Positions 39,269-39,483 of a stretch of 39,483 bases of DNA are shown here, piece after piece. Source of the DNA: Helicobacter monodelphidis (GTDB lineage: Bacteria > Campylobacterota > Campylobacteria > Campylobacterales > Helicobacteraceae); contig NZ_NHYN01000019.1 of assembly GCF_003288845.1 (NCBI RefSeq), positions 1 to 39,483 of the forward strand. The letters are read 5' to 3'. Position numbers and translations under genes: made by a program. The notes beneath the pieces are model-generated. The model saw only the letters and a list, made by a program, of their open reading frames with translations. It had not been told where the DNA came from and did no database searches. Numbering within the stretch: position 1 is the stretch's first letter; every line of letters begins with the position of its first letter.

Positions 39269-39483
39269 GTTACTTTGAAGAATTAATTACTCATAATAAG
39301 CTGGGAATATCTGATTTAGTAGAATTTGAAAAGGTTGCTAGAAAGTATACTTCTCTAAGAATGAAAGATCTGAATCAAGAATCTATTCAAGGCAACTTTG
39401 ACTACCAACACTTGAAAGATATTCACAAATATATCTTTCAAGATATTTTTACTTGGGCAGGAAAAGATCGGTTTGAGTTAAAG
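39265..39483 (+). CDS. Fic/DOC-family protein, 5' part (runs off the window)
   Basis: The first 73 codons of a Fic protein: MSYFEELITHNKLGISDLVE, then QHLKDIHKYIFQDIFTWAGK, the conserved alpha-helical start of Fic domains. The catalytic HPFxxGNGR motif lies beyond the window edge, so activity cannot be judged. It would AMPylate or otherwise modify a target protein and be held by the VbhA-like antitoxin upstream. Start overlaps the antitoxin stop (ATGA). Confidence 0.8.
   Translation, partial: MSYFEELITHNKLGISDLVEFEKVARKYTSLRMKDLNQESIQGNFDYQHLKDIHKYIFQDIFTWAGKDRFELK

Overview
The window looks like a low-GC Helicobacter chromosome, more likely an enterohepatic species than H. pylori. Four gene-order blocks match what I remember of Helicobacter: fmt-birA-parA-parB-atpF'FHAGDC-tolQRA; a J-domain gene with nadK and recN; rpmH-rnpA-yidD-yidC-jag-mnmE; and ftsW divergent from flgB-flgC-fliE-ftsI. 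The species cannot be fixed from the sequence alone.

Layout. (1) 1-791: the 3' part of a polyvalent mobile-element protein (nuclease-like domain running into an N12-class methylase/helicase) that breaks off abruptly. (2) 885-12301, minus strand: fmt, birA, parA, parB, the F1 and stalk genes of ATP synthase, then tolQ, tolR, a tolA-like gene and a small envelope protein; the expected tolB-pal do not follow. (3) 12548-17486, minus strand: J-domain protein, nadK, recN and queC-queD-queE (queuosine precursor synthesis). (4) 17610-20354, minus strand: a universal stress protein gene, then a periplasmic Spy/CpxP-like gene overlapping an OmpR-type regulator and followed by its sensor kinase. (5) 20665-25682, plus strand: ribosome, RNase P, membrane insertion and tRNA modification genes. 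(6) About 26.1-32.15 kb: a compact integrative element with all its main genes on the plus strand. (7) 32258-37715: ftsW with a 40-residue membrane protein, then the sigma54-driven flgB-flgC-fliE genes, ftsI and a thioesterase. (8) 37960-39483: decayed toxin-antitoxin cassettes (truncated zeta-type kinases in tandem) leading into a VbhA-like/Fic pair cut by the window edge.

The most interesting part is the element in region 6. In about 6 kb it carries a Bro-N antirepressor, three tandem homologous small proteins of unknown function, two small helix-turn-helix proteins, a phage-type replication protein, an SSB and a tyrosine integrase, but no capsid, tail, packaging or conjugation genes. Inside the replication gene there are two exact 16-bp repeats with dyad symmetry followed by an AT-rich stretch and a second repeat pair, which looks like an internal origin. 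This is what a phage satellite (PICI-like) or minimal replicating island would look like. Other points of interest are a candidate small RNA between ftsW and flgB (three stem-loops, the last with a T tract) and the 468/470-bp duplicated antitoxin/truncated-toxin unit at the right end.
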